A stretch of DNA of 40,275 nt. It comes from UBA1757 sp963617485 (GTDB lineage Bacteria > Bacteroidota > Bacteroidia > Bacteroidales > UBA1402). The DNA lies in assembly GCA_963617485.1 (NCBI GenBank), contig CAVEPA010000015.1, positions 1 through 40,275 of the forward strand, written 5' to 3'. How positions within the stretch are numbered: the first letter of the stretch is position 1; each line of letters begins with the position of its first letter. This document shows positions 6,924 through 16,490 of this stretch, in pieces. A program made the position numbers and the translations under genes. The notes under the pieces were generated by a model. It searched no databases. It saw only the letters and a list, made by a program, of their open reading frames with translations, and was not told the origin of the DNA.

Positions 6924-9670
6924 AGTTGTCTGATGATGAAGAAACCACTGATAGCCGGGTCGGCGGCGGTGCTGCCGTAGTCGGGGAATTCGTCGTTGGC
7001 GCGACGGCCTTTTTCGGGACGTGCTGCGATGCCCTTGAGGATTCGTAAGGTAGCGCCTTCGGCCTCTACGTAGCCATCGTTGTCGATATGGTAGCCGCAG
7101 GTCTCTATCCAGCGGGTGCGCTTGCTGCCGATACTGCTGCCGGGCGTGGCTTCGGCGGCATCCTTCACGTTCCATACGCCATCTATAGCTGCACGGTATT
7201 TATTGCTGTAGCAGTTCATCGGGCCCAGACCGCGCCAGCGCAGCCCATCGATAGCCTTGGGCATATCGAGGGTGACACCGACCACAGGAACGCGAGGCAC
7301 AGAAAGTGTCGGTTTGATGGTATAATCGACACGTATACCCTCGGGAATTTCTGTCAGCGTATAGGAGAACCGCACCGTGTTGGAATCGTTATACACATAC
7401 AAATAGCTATTGTTGCCAAGGTCTTGTACGGTGTACTTCGTCCAGTCCTTGGGGGCACGCCGCACGAGCTTGCTGCCGATGACACTCGCCTCGCTGTTGT
7501 CGAGTTTACGCCATACGCAGGGCTTCATGGTGGAGAGCAGGACTCGGGCGGCAGAGAGGCTGGAGGCACTGGTTTTCCGGGAGGACAGGGCTTGCCCGGC
7601 ATCAAAGGTTACGGAGCGCTGGCCAAGCGTGTCGCCGGTGGCGGCGATAAAGGTGAGGTGGGCATAGGCCGTGTTCTTTACCGGCAGAGAGATGCTTGCC
7701 GTGGTGTGTGGCGCTGCCTGCGGAGCCTGCATGCTGCCTTTTTTCTGGAGTTTACCTCGGGCATCGTAAGTCTGCCACGAGATAGTGGCGCTGCTCATGT
7801 CGGTAAAGTCGTAGCCGTTGTAGAGAACTATTTGGGATGTGGCTTTCCGGCCGGAGTTATCGGCAGTTCCAGAAAGATCCAGCGTATCGCTGACAGGGAA
7901 AACAGGGTTGTAGGTCTCGCGGACTTCCTGCCAGTCGCGACCTTGGCGACGGTAAGAATCGACAATGCCATCCCAGCCGGCATCAGACAGACGCAAACGC
8001 TCATCTGTGGGCAGTTTAAGCCCCTGGTCCTGCCACATCCATACAGCGGCACCGGCACCTTGCGGATGACGTGTCATGGCACGGAAACGCTGGTCGAGAC
8101 CGCCCATACCCATTTCGCCGAAGGCATGGGTATATTCCGTCGAGATGACAGGACGGTTGGCCTGGGCTGTCAGAGAGTCGCACTCACGCGGGTGCCAATA
8201 ATGCACCGACAGCATATCAATGTCGTCCAGAGGCAAGTGGTTTTCGTAGCGCCAGGGAATAAGGCGGGGACGTGTAGGGTCGAAGGCCTTGCAAGCACGT
8301 GCCGCAGCCTGATGGAGCGGTGTGAAGGCATCTTCGTTGCCCACGGTCCAACAGATGATGCTGGGGCGGTTGAGGTCGCGTGTGACGGTCTCGTAGGTAC
8401 GCATGAGCACCATATTGCACTGTGCGGGTTCATACATAAGCTGGGAGGCACCGCCCAAGGATATTTCCTCGGTGCAGTAGAACCCCATAGAGTCGCAGAG
8501 TTCTATAAACTCCTGCGCATGCGGGTAATGGCAAAGGCGCAGGTAGTTGATATTGGTACGCTTCATCTGCTGAAGGTCCTTGATCCACATTTCCTTGGTT
8601 TGCGCACGTCCAACGGTAGGGTATTCGTTATGATAGTTGACACCACGCAGCGTCACCTTCTGACCATTGATGCACAGCATCGGTGTGCCGTCTTTCGAGG
8701 TCTTTATCTCACGCAGGCCGATACGGTCGCTCCATTGCATAAGCGGTGCCGGCTCCCATTCCTGCCGGTCGTCCTCCAGGCCGGCTTTCGGAAGGAAAAG
8801 AGTAATATCGAGGCGATAGAGATTCGGCGTTTCAGCATTCCACAGCTGCGGGTCTGTCACCCTCAGCGTCAGGTCGGTCTGCCGGCCGGTCGCCACATGG
8901 GACGGGACGGTCTCGGCTGTTTCTGCCACGACATTTCCCTTGGGGTCTGTCAAGGTAGCACGCAGCTGATAAGGAGCGCCCGGCGTGGGATAGTTGCCTG
9001 GCCGGAGCTGTTTCTGCATGTCGCAAACAAAGACGCGGGCAGTCAGCACTGCCTTGCGGTAGTTGTCGCTGAAGGTCTGTAGGGTCTGCACGTGGTCTAT
9101 CCACAAGCACTTGGGCATCAGTTCTATGGTTACAGGACGATAGATGCCACCCAGGGTCCAGTCGTCGTAGGTATCGAACTTATAGGAACGGTACACCTGT
9201 CTGACGCGTACGGCAAGACGGTTGTCGGCACCTCTCTTGACAAAGTCGGAAATATCGAAGGTGAAGGATGTATAACCACTGTCGTGACGGCCGACATACT
9301 TTCCATTGACCCACACTTCGGCCGATGCCCATACACCGCCAAAATGGAGCAGCGCCCGCTTGAGTTCCGTCTGTGGCAGCTTGAAGACGCGCACGTACAG
9401 ACCCTCGGAAGCTTTGTCGTCGGGAAAGCCCCGGTAGACAGGTTCCTCATAGCCTTGCAGTGCCCAGTTGGAAGGTACGGGCTGCTGGTCGAAGGCCGAA
9501 ACATCGTAGTCGTTGGCATAGAACTGCTGCGACACATACCGGTCGGCAGTCTGGGCATCGGGACAGTACTTGAAACGCCAGGTACCATCGAGGGAAATGG
9601 TCTGCTGTGCCATGGCCGCGAGCGTTATGGCGTAAAGAACCAAGGAAAGGACAAAAGGTTTAGCATGCAT
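6920..9670 (-). CDS. Glycoside hydrolase family 2 protein, beta-galactosidase-like (916 aa)
   Basis: This is a secreted GH2 enzyme. The signal peptide (1-21, ending AAMA) precedes the sugar-binding jelly roll (about 25-190, with the SLDGTWRFK start), an immunoglobulin-like domain and a TIM barrel. The acid/base is probably Glu446 (TVGNED) and the nucleophile Glu512 (STEYTHAFGE), in the same order and spacing as LacZ. The C-terminal part, with WRGLGPMNCYSNK, resembles the small-chain domain of beta-galactosidases. GH2 also includes glucuronidases and mannosidases. Beta-galactosidase, acting on galactan side chains or debranched RG-I oligosaccharides, is inferred from context and the small-chain-like domain. 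The gene starts 9 bases after the esterase stop and its own stop overlaps the lyase start. Confidence 0.92.
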   Translation of the reverse strand: MHAKPFVLSLVLYAITLAAMAQQTISLDGTWRFKYCPDAQTADRYVSQQFYANDYDVSAFDQQPVPSNWALQGYEEPVYRGFPDDKASEGLYVRVFKLPQTELKRALLHFGGVWASAEVWVNGKYVGRHDSGYTSFTFDISDFVKRGADNRLAVRVRQVYRSYKFDTYDDWTLGGIYRPVTIELMPKCLWIDHVQTLQTFSDNYRKAVLTARVFVCDMQKQLRPGNYPTPGAPYQLRATLTDPKGNVVAETAETVPSHVATGRQTDLTLRVTDPQLWNAETPNLYRLDITLFLPKAGLEDDRQEWEPAPLMQWSDRIGLREIKTSKDGTPMLCINGQKVTLRGVNYHNEYPTVGRAQTKEMWIKDLQQMKRTNINYLRLCHYPHAQEFIELCDSMGFYCTEEISLGGASQLMYEPAQCNMVLMRTYETVTRDLNRPSIICWTVGNEDAFTPLHQAAARACKAFDPTRPRLIPWRYENHLPLDDIDMLSVHYWHPRECDSLTAQANRPVISTEYTHAFGEMGMGGLDQRFRAMTRHPQGAGAAVWMWQDQGLKLPTDERLRLSDAGWDGIVDSYRRQGRDWQEVRETYNPVFPVSDTLDLSGTADNSGRKATSQIVLYNGYDFTDMSSATISWQTYDARGKLQKKGSMQAPQAAPHTTASISLPVKNTAYAHLTFIAATGDTLGQRSVTFDAGQALSSRKTSASSLSAARVLLSTMKPCVWRKLDNSEASVIGSKLVRRAPKDWTKYTVQDLGNNSYLYVYNDSNTVRFSYTLTEIPEGIRVDYTIKPTLSVPRVPVVGVTLDMPKAIDGLRWRGLGPMNCYSNKYRAAIDGVWNVKDAAEATPGSSIGSKRTRWIETCGYHIDNDGYVEAEGATLRILKGIAARPEKGRRANDEFPDYGSTAADPAISGFFIIRQL

Positions 9671-9679
9671 GGTTTTTTC

Positions 9680-10561
9680 TTACTTTTTTAAAGGTTCGGG
9701 CGTTGTATCGGTTTTGAGGAGGGATGTATTGAGCCATCGGGTCAGTTCGGCAAGCATCTGGTCGTGGTACTGGAAGGTGCTGCGGAATCCCCAGCCGTGA
9801 CGGCCTGTCGGATACAGGTGCAGCGTGCATTGACGCTCCGCTTTCAACATGGCAGTATAGAAAGCAATGCTGTTGAGTGGAGACACGGTGTGGTCGGTAT
9901 TGGAATGGAAGATGATAGTGGGTGGCGTATTGCCGTCCACACGCAGTTCATTGGAGTATTCTATCTCCGTGGCAAGAGTGGCGGAATCGGTCATCAGCTC
10001 GTTGTGGGAACGCGTATGCGTCAAGCCCTTCTGCATGGAGATGACGGGATAGTAAAGAATACTGAAGGCCGGACGTACCGAAGCATCTTTCGTTGTGGTG
10101 AGAGTGGCCGCGAGATGGCCTCCGGCAGAAAAGCCCATGACACCAATGCTGTCGGGATTGACCTGCCATTGTGCGGAGCGCTCCTTAAGGATGCGCATAG
10201 CTTGCGCGGCATCGCGGCCCGGCAAGGCGGGATTGCCATGAGGCAGGGTGTATTTCAGCACCGCAACCGTCATGCCCTGGCTATGGAAATACGACACCCA
10301 GTCGAAGCCCTCGTTGTTCATGGAGTAACGGGAGTAGCCACCGCCGGGGCATATAAGGACAGCCCGGTGACTGTTGGTATCTTTGGGGGCGGGGAAAACG
10401 AACATAACGCCTTCCTTCAGTTCACAGGGATTGTCAGCAGGATGTTCGACAGGCCATAGGTTGATATCTATTTGGCTAAGGTCGGAGTTTCCTATTTGAA
10501 CGGCTTGGGAGTACAGCGAAAGGCACACCGCTGCGGCCAGGGTCAATAAAAGTCTTTTCAT
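9680..10561 (-). CDS. Alpha/beta-hydrolase esterase, probable carbohydrate acetylesterase
   Basis: This 293-residue secreted hydrolase has a signal peptide (about 1-19, ending YSQA). The oxyanion loop is CPGGGYSRY, the nucleophile elbow GFSAGGH, the likely acid Asp lies in SNTDHTV and the catalytic His in GRHGWGF. It resembles BD-FAE and acetylxylan-esterase-like proteins. Native RG-I is heavily acetylated, so removal of acetyl groups ahead of the lyase is a reasonable inferred role. The ATG at 10561 was chosen because the signal peptide starts there. A 49-residue in-frame extension has no signal-like character. It is the first gene of the minus-strand enzyme operon, facing the fimbrillin-like gene across a 252-base divergent region. 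Confidence 0.9.
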   Translation of the reverse strand: MKRLLLTLAAAVCLSLYSQAVQIGNSDLSQIDINLWPVEHPADNPCELKEGVMFVFPAPKDTNSHRAVLICPGGGYSRYSMNNEGFDWVSYFHSQGMTVAVLKYTLPHGNPALPGRDAAQAMRILKERSAQWQVNPDSIGVMGFSAGGHLAATLTTTKDASVRPAFSILYYPVISMQKGLTHTRSHNELMTDSATLATEIEYSNELRVDGNTPPTIIFHSNTDHTVSPLNSIAFYTAMLKAERQCTLHLYPTGRHGWGFRSTFQYHDQMLAELTRWLNTSLLKTDTTPEPLKK

Positions 10562-10813
10562 GTTTACATTTTTACGGGCGCAAATTCGTCCTTTTACCGG
10601 AAATGGAACCTGCAATTCTGTACAAAAAAATGTATCGTGCAGACAAAAGATGATTTTGCCCAAAGCGGTCGGTGCCACAGAAAAACGAAGTATGCTCCTT
10701 TTCATCATTTTGAATTTTTTTACATTGTCTGCAAGAAAAAATACAGCGACCTTGCCGCGTCAAATGACAAAGCAAGCTTATTGCAACCAAACAACTTCCT
10801 AACAATACTAACA
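10562..10813. promoter_or_regulatory. Divergent promoter region of the PUL with a 9-bp inverted repeat
   Basis: This 252-base gap separates the enzyme operon (-) from the fimbrillin/SusCD operon (+) and must carry the promoters of both. TGCAGACAA (10638-10646) and its exact reverse complement TTGTCTGCA (10725-10733) form an inverted repeat with centres about 87 bases apart, one arm towards each operon. TACA-N6-TGTA (10621-10634) is a second small palindrome. I see no perfect TAnnTTTG element, as would fit activator-dependent promoters. Assigning these as HTCS operators is inference. Confidence 0.5.
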
Positions 10814-11674
10814 ATGAAACGAAAGAACGTATTTCAATTGACCGCGCTTCTGTTCTGTTCCGTCTTCGTCCTGTCTTCTTGCAAGAGCGAAGAGGAGCCG
10901 GCCTTCCAGCCACAGAAGTTGGGTCTCAGCGTTGTGCCGGTAACCTATTATGACGGCACACAGCAGACATGGACGGAAGACACCAAAGTGGGAGTGAACT
11001 TCTCCTTTGACGAACCGACAGTACGCAACCAGCCGTGGAAATGGAGCGGCGAAGGCAATGTCTTCAGCAACTCCGTGGGCAACATGTACCTTAAAACCGT
11101 CAATGGTACCACGGTGTCGGTCTATTATCCTTATGAAGGTTCCGACGGCGAGTTGCAGGAAGTAGCCCTCGACTGCACCAACCAACTCGAATTGCAGGAC
11201 TATCTCTTCGGCAAAACGGATGCCAATCCGAACAGCATTGGCAACACCACCGTTGCACTGGGACATGTTATGTGCCAAATAAGCCTCAAGATTCTGGCCA
11301 CCGCCCAGCGTATCAAAACAGCCAAGATATATGGACTCGTCATGAAGGGACGTCTGGATACACGAAGTGGCGAGATAAGCAACGAAGACGATGGCGAACC
11401 GCTGGTTTTCGAGGGTGACAATCTCCGTGAGATAAGCTTTCTGGCCATTCCGCAAAGTGTCACGATGGAGCAGCCGGCGCGCATTACTGTAACCACCAAC
11501 AAGGACAAAGAATACACCTTTTCCTTCACGGGCAATTTCAATCCGGGTGAGACCTTCCATCCTGAGGAAATCGACTTTACCGAAGGCCAGCCCATCCCCG
11601 CCACATTCATTGCCGACCCAGTGGCTCAGTGGCAGGTGGGCGACATCAAGGACATAACCCCAACCGAGAACTAA
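10814..11674 (+). CDS. Fimbrillin-like lipoprotein (286 aa)
   Basis: A lipoprotein signal (lipobox LSSC, Cys23) is followed by a beta-rich chain with the features of fimbrillin/Mfa-like proteins: an N-terminal VNFSFDEP region, the VSVYYPYEG strand, the GHVMCQISLKI segment, and a C-terminal NPGETFHPEEI motif where the second domain ends. Known family members are pilus subunits or surface-anchored lipoproteins. Here it is the first gene of a SusC/SusD operon, so a surface glycan-binding or accessory role in the PUL is more likely than a fimbria. That role is inferred. The ATG at 10814 starts the signal peptide, and an upstream in-frame start at 10637 lies in the divergent promoter region. The next gene begins 12 bases after its stop. 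Confidence 0.8.
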   Translation: MKRKNVFQLTALLFCSVFVLSSCKSEEEPAFQPQKLGLSVVPVTYYDGTQQTWTEDTKVGVNFSFDEPTVRNQPWKWSGEGNVFSNSVGNMYLKTVNGTTVSVYYPYEGSDGELQEVALDCTNQLELQDYLFGKTDANPNSIGNTTVALGHVMCQISLKILATAQRIKTAKIYGLVMKGRLDTRSGEISNEDDGEPLVFEGDNLREISFLAIPQSVTMEQPARITVTTNKDKEYTFSFTGNFNPGETFHPEEIDFTEGQPIPATFIADPVAQWQVGDIKDITPTEN

Positions 11675-11686
11675 AAAAAGACAACT

Positions 11687-13246
11687 ATGACAATAAAGAA
11701 TAATATACTGCTTGCTTTCGCTGCTGCAGCTGTGGCACTTGCCTCCTGTTCCAGCGATGACCTGACGGGCAGCACCGGACTGGATGTAGCTACCACAGCC
11801 GGGAAACTAAAGATATGTGTTGAGCAGGACGGCATATCAACACGTTCCGTCACCGACAACAACAGCTATGCCACAAGTTTTGAACAGGGTGATGCCATTG
11901 GCCTCTTCGCCGTTGTCAACGGCACGGTCATCGACAGCCTCAACAACGTACGTCTGACCTACGACACCTCGGGCGAATGGGTTGGCATGGACATCAACAT
12001 AGAGGCCGCCAATCAGGGCGCAAAGTTTTACGCTTACTACCCTTACAAAGAAGGTCAGACCATCAATACTTCGTCAGCGACCATGATGGATGACATCTTC
12101 AACAGCTGGACTGTCAGCGACGACCAGGAGAGCAAGGCCGCCTTTGAAGCCTCCAACCTTATGACAACCTCCAACGAAGGCTCCACCGCCACCAAGAACG
12201 AGATGGGATGGAGGGTATCTCTGACGATGACGCACCGCATGGCAATGCTCGAATGGGAACTGCCCGTCATCAGATATGAGTTCACCAACGGTGTCCCCAA
12301 CTACGTTATTCCTATCAGTGAAACAACCCTCAGCATCGGCGGCGGTGTTGCCAAGCCCTATTATATAAAGGAGACGGGCAAATTCCGCTACATGCTCAAG
12401 CCCGGTGAGACGCGTGCCATCAGCGGAAGCTATCAGCTTGAAGGCAAAAGTTACGCCTACAGCCTCGACTACCTTGCCACAGCCAACAGCATCACGCGGC
12501 GCACTGTCGGCAATGGTGCCAAGGTAACCAAGATGGCGCTTGAAATAGGCGACCTCATCCTTACCGACGGCAACATCGTCAAGGCCGCCGACTATACCTC
12601 CGGTGCTATTGCCGGTGTCGTATGCAACGTGGGTACCAGTTCCGCCCTCGAAGACGACGGCTACAACCATGCCATCGTACTCGGTGTCACCGGCAGGACT
12701 AAATCGTTCACTGTCAAGGCTTCCAAGGGTGCCTCGACAGACTGGACAAAAGTGGAGCCCTGGAGTCTGTATGTACCGGCCAACGAGACCGTCAACGACG
12801 TGAAGGTGCCCGACTATACCAAATTCAAGATGACGGGTTATGAAGGTACCAAGGCTCTTGAGAGCCTTACCCCCGGCGACTGCGGACTAGGAGAGAGTTC
12901 CTTGTTCGTAAGTACTATAGTCAGCAACTATGCCACTGCCAACAGCAAACCGTCGGCTACATCGCGCTGGTATCTGCCCTCGCTCAAAGAGTGGATTATC
13001 GTCAAAGACAACGAGACTGTCATTGACGAGGCCCTCACCAAGGCTGGTGGCGACAAACTTTGGGGCGACGATTTTGCCTGGGCCAAGCTTACCAGCGGTC
13101 AAGGCTATTGGAGCAGCAACCCGCGTTCCACGTATCTCGTTTGGGCATTCACCGGCCTGGAAGCCAAGGACTCCGACAACCGTCAGAAGAACTACTGCGC
13201 TGTCACCAAGGGCTCACACTACGTAAGATGCATGTTTGCATTCTAA
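11687..13246 (+). CDS. Fimbrillin-like lipoprotein with C-terminal lectin-like (FISUMP/DUF1566-type) region
   Basis: This 519-residue protein has a lipobox (ALASC, Cys21). Residues of about 35-300 show the fimbrillin pattern: EQGDAIGLFAV, the YYPYKEG strand and the MTHRMAMLEWEL segment. The last ~200 residues differ, with WYLPSLKEW, GYWSSNP, YLVWAF and a final YVRCMFAF. This pattern is typical of the FISUMP/DUF1566-like module in Bacteroidetes surface proteins, which has a C-type-lectin-like look. It probably sits on the outer surface. The position between another fimbrillin-like gene and susC (20 bases downstream) suggests binding of the PUL glycan. Function is inferred and family membership is moderately certain. 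Confidence 0.82.
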   Translation: MTIKNNILLAFAAAAVALASCSSDDLTGSTGLDVATTAGKLKICVEQDGISTRSVTDNNSYATSFEQGDAIGLFAVVNGTVIDSLNNVRLTYDTSGEWVGMDINIEAANQGAKFYAYYPYKEGQTINTSSATMMDDIFNSWTVSDDQESKAAFEASNLMTTSNEGSTATKNEMGWRVSLTMTHRMAMLEWELPVIRYEFTNGVPNYVIPISETTLSIGGGVAKPYYIKETGKFRYMLKPGETRAISGSYQLEGKSYAYSLDYLATANSITRRTVGNGAKVTKMALEIGDLILTDGNIVKAADYTSGAIAGVVCNVGTSSALEDDGYNHAIVLGVTGRTKSFTVKASKGASTDWTKVEPWSLYVPANETVNDVKVPDYTKFKMTGYEGTKALESLTPGDCGLGESSLFVSTIVSNYATANSKPSATSRWYLPSLKEWIIVKDNETVIDEALTKAGGDKLWGDDFAWAKLTSGQGYWSSNPRSTYLVWAFTGLEAKDSDNRQKNYCAVTKGSHYVRCMFAF

Positions 13247-13266
13247 CATCTAAAACATAACAGCAA

Positions 13267-16200
13267 ATGAAACGTATATATATGATAATATGTGCCCTCT
13301 GCTTCACACTGGCAGCTATGGCACAGACCAACGTCCAAGGCGTGGTTTATGATGAGACGGGAGCCACCCTACCCGGCGCGTCTGTCTCGATAACAGGCAA
13401 GAAGTGGTTAGGAACAGTAACCAATATGGACGGCAAGTTCTCCATTGATGTTCCTAAAGGCGAAACAGACATCACCATACGCTTTGTGGGTTACGAAGAC
13501 ATCACCGTGAAGGTGAAAAGCGGCCTGATGCGCATCGACATGGTGCCTGCCAACAAGACCCTCAATGAGGTAGTGTCTATCGGTTACGGTACCATCAAGC
13601 GTGCCAATGTAACGGGTTCTGTCGGCAAGGTCGAAGGCGAAATTTTCGAAGGCATGCCAAATACCAACCCTGCCGAACTGTTGCAGGGACAAATCTCGGG
13701 CGTTGAGGTAACGACACAAAGCGGCGAACTCGGCGGCAACGTGCAGATAAGGGTGCGCGGTACTGCCAGCATCAATGCGGACCCCACACCTCTCTACGTC
13801 ATTGACGGTGTGGTACAGGAAGAGATAGACGACGAGAACCCTATGGGTATCTCCAATATCGACCCCGCAAGCATCGAGAGTATCGAAGTACTGAAGGATG
13901 CCGCTTCGGCAGCCATCTATGGTTCGCGTGCCGCCAACGGTGTCATTCTTATCACCACCAAACTCCCCAAGCAAGCACAGCCCACCAAAGTTACGGGCAG
14001 TTCCAGCTTTTCTCTCGCCACCTTGGAACGCAAGGCAAATGCAATGTCGGCAGAGGAGTGGATTAACGCAGTATCGAACGAGATAGACCGCAACTACGTA
14101 ACTCAATATGGTGGCAGCGGTGCCACGGCCGATGACGACTTTGACACGCGCATGGCCATGCGTGGCGGACTGTTCGATGCGCAATACATGAAGGATCCCC
14201 GATGGGCCAATGGTGGCAAGGGCATACCTGGAGCCATCTATACAGACGCAAGGGGAACCTACAACTTCGAGGGCGACCTGCGCTATGTCGATTGGCAGGA
14301 CGAGATCTACCAGCTTGCTCCCACCCAATCGTACAACCTGAACATTTCCGGTGCCAACGACCTGACGAAGTTCTATACCAGTGCCTCCTTTACCGACCAG
14401 GATGGCCTGCTGCGCAACAGCGCCGACAAAAGGTTCAACGTCAACTCAAGATTCGAGACGAAATTCCTGAAGAAGTTCACCTTCGGCACCAATCTCTCCC
14501 TGAGCGCCTCATGGCTCACCGGTGCCGGCGCCCAATCCGGCAAGAACACCGTTTCCAACACCGTCATACAAATGGTACCGGTAGTGGATGCTTCTATGGG
14601 TGACCTTTATCAGGGTGCATATCCTTATCCCTCCTATTACTGGGCCGGCAGTTCCATCAGTCCGTTGGCGACACTGGAGCAATCGGAACGCCAGCGCAAC
14701 TCCTTCGGCAGCAAGGTCACAGCCTTCCTGCGCTACGACATTATGGAAGGACTGACGGCAGAGGCAACCGGCAACTACTCCATGGGCAACATGACGCTGC
14801 GTTCCTTCATTCCGGGCACCATCAAGGGCCAATGGAGCAGCAAAGGCACCAACGAACAGACTTCGTCATTCGACCGTCGCACCAACAGCAACACCTACCT
14901 TATGCAGGGTACCTTGAACTATAAGAAGGTACTGGCCGAAAAGCACGACCTCAACCTCATGGCGGGTATGTCTTACGAATATCGTGGCAGCGACTGTGTG
15001 TATATATCTGCCACCGGATTTTCCAGCAGTAGCGTACCATCATACACAAGTTCCAATGTCACGACCGCCTCTTCTAAATATTCGGCCTCCACGCCGGCAA
15101 AGCTCGTGTCGTACTTCACGCGTTGGCAATATGGCTATGACAACCGTTACCTGCTCAACTACTCCATGCGTTTGGACGGTTCCAGCCGCTTTGCTCCAGG
15201 CAACCGTTACTCCTTCTTTCCTGCCGTCGGCGGTGCCTGGCGCATCGACCAGGAAGAGTTCTGGGAGCCCATGGCAAATGTGATGAACCAGATGAAGTTC
15301 CGCGTATCATGGGGCCAGAACGGCAACAACCGTGTAGCCAACACGGCCTCCAAGGCAATCCTTAGTGCCGCCGATTATTCCTTCGGCGATGTTACGGCAG
15401 GTGGCTTCATCATGGGACAGCCGGAGAACCCGACGCTGACCTGGGAAAAGACATCCTCTTGGAACTTTGCCCTCGACATGGGATGGTTCAAGAACCGCCT
15501 GCAGCTCACCCTAGAGTACTACAACAAGACGACCAAGGACTTGCTCTACCAGCGGAACATTCCTGCCATAACGGGCTTCACAAGCGCATATGCCAATATC
15601 GGAACCATCGTCAACCAAGGTCTGGAATTCGACTTCAGGGCAACCCCCGTACGCACCAGAAACTTCACATGGAATACCTCCTTCAATGCCGGTCATAACA
15701 TCAACGAAGTGGTAGATCTTGGCGGCAACGACATGGTAGCCGTGGGACGCCGCAACAATGGTTCGCAGATGCTTGCCATAGGACATGGCTTGCGCGAATA
15801 CTACATGTACGAGGCAGTGGGTGTCTACCAGACAGAGGAAGACCTGCGCAAGTATCCTTGTATGAAGGGCAGCTTGGTTGGCGACGTCCGCTTCAAGGAT
15901 CAGAACGGCGATGGTTTCATCGACGAGAATGATATGACCTTCGTAGGCACACCTATGCCCGACTGGACCTACGGCTGGACCAATAGGCTGAAGTACAAGA
16001 ACTGGGATCTTTCCATCACCATGACAGCCCAGACGGGCGGACATATCTACAGCTGTCTGCAGGAGCAATTGGAGAAGACTGCCAGCCTGAAGATTTATCA
16101 GAACAACAACTACAAGTGGTGGGCCAATCCATGGGTCAGCACGGAACTGGTGGGCAACGGTACAACACCTTCCACTGAATCGACTACAGGATCTATGGTA

Positions 16201-16461
16201 AGTACACGCCACCTCTACTCTACCGACTTCTTTAAAATCAAGAGCATCTTGCTGGGTTATAATTTCAGGATGCCAAAGGAAAGTGCCTGCAGTGCGCTGC
16301 GTGTCTACTTCTCGATGCAGAATGTTGCCATGTGGGACAACTATGAAGCCGGTTTCTCGCCGGAGTCCAACAATGCCACCTGGAAAGAGCTTGCCGACTA
16401 CGACTTCGGCTCGCACCCGCTGGCACGCAGATTTACTATCGGATGTAATATTTCATTCTAA
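13267..16461 (+). CDS. SusC-like TonB-dependent outer-membrane transporter (1064 aa)
   Basis: This protein imports oligosaccharides across the outer membrane with TonB energy, in complex with its SusD partner. After the signal peptide (1-19, ending AAMA) comes a carboxypeptidase-regulatory-like domain (about 22-105), a TonB-box-like stretch (LNEVVSIGYG, about 98-107), the plug with LLQGQISGVEV, QIRVRGTASI, PLYVIDGVV and the SusC signature VLKDAASAAIYGSRAANGVI, then a long beta-barrel ending in the aromatic NISF. Length is normal for the family and no lesion is seen. It lies 20 bases after the second fimbrillin-like gene and 29 before susD, so the four genes form one operon. An RG-I-derived substrate is inferred from the neighbouring lyase. 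Confidence 0.97.
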   Translation: MKRIYMIICALCFTLAAMAQTNVQGVVYDETGATLPGASVSITGKKWLGTVTNMDGKFSIDVPKGETDITIRFVGYEDITVKVKSGLMRIDMVPANKTLNEVVSIGYGTIKRANVTGSVGKVEGEIFEGMPNTNPAELLQGQISGVEVTTQSGELGGNVQIRVRGTASINADPTPLYVIDGVVQEEIDDENPMGISNIDPASIESIEVLKDAASAAIYGSRAANGVILITTKLPKQAQPTKVTGSSSFSLATLERKANAMSAEEWINAVSNEIDRNYVTQYGGSGATADDDFDTRMAMRGGLFDAQYMKDPRWANGGKGIPGAIYTDARGTYNFEGDLRYVDWQDEIYQLAPTQSYNLNISGANDLTKFYTSASFTDQDGLLRNSADKRFNVNSRFETKFLKKFTFGTNLSLSASWLTGAGAQSGKNTVSNTVIQMVPVVDASMGDLYQGAYPYPSYYWAGSSISPLATLEQSERQRNSFGSKVTAFLRYDIMEGLTAEATGNYSMGNMTLRSFIPGTIKGQWSSKGTNEQTSSFDRRTNSNTYLMQGTLNYKKVLAEKHDLNLMAGMSYEYRGSDCVYISATGFSSSSVPSYTSSNVTTASSKYSASTPAKLVSYFTRWQYGYDNRYLLNYSMRLDGSSRFAPGNRYSFFPAVGGAWRIDQEEFWEPMANVMNQMKFRVSWGQNGNNRVANTASKAILSAADYSFGDVTAGGFIMGQPENPTLTWEKTSSWNFALDMGWFKNRLQLTLEYYNKTTKDLLYQRNIPAITGFTSAYANIGTIVNQGLEFDFRATPVRTRNFTWNTSFNAGHNINEVVDLGGNDMVAVGRRNNGSQMLAIGHGLREYYMYEAVGVYQTEEDLRKYPCMKGSLVGDVRFKDQNGDGFIDENDMTFVGTPMPDWTYGWTNRLKYKNWDLSITMTAQTGGHIYSCLQEQLEKTASLKIYQNNNYKWWANPWVSTELVGNGTTPSTESTTGSMVSTRHLYSTDFFKIKSILLGYNFRMPKESACSALRVYFSMQNVAMWDNYEAGFSPESNNATWKELADYDFGSHPLARRFTIGCNISF

Positions 16462-16490
16462 TTAGAAACTCCATTAAGACATAAAAAGAT

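Noticed and set aside
6924..7175. N-terminal extension of the lyase frame
   Set aside because: It lies wholly inside the GH2 gene and has no signal peptide. The internal ATG at 6923 has a signal peptide and an ATGA overlap.
7088..9082. 664-codon plus-strand frame opposite the GH2 gene
   Set aside because: The sequence lacks domain features and the GH2 frame carries both catalytic motifs.
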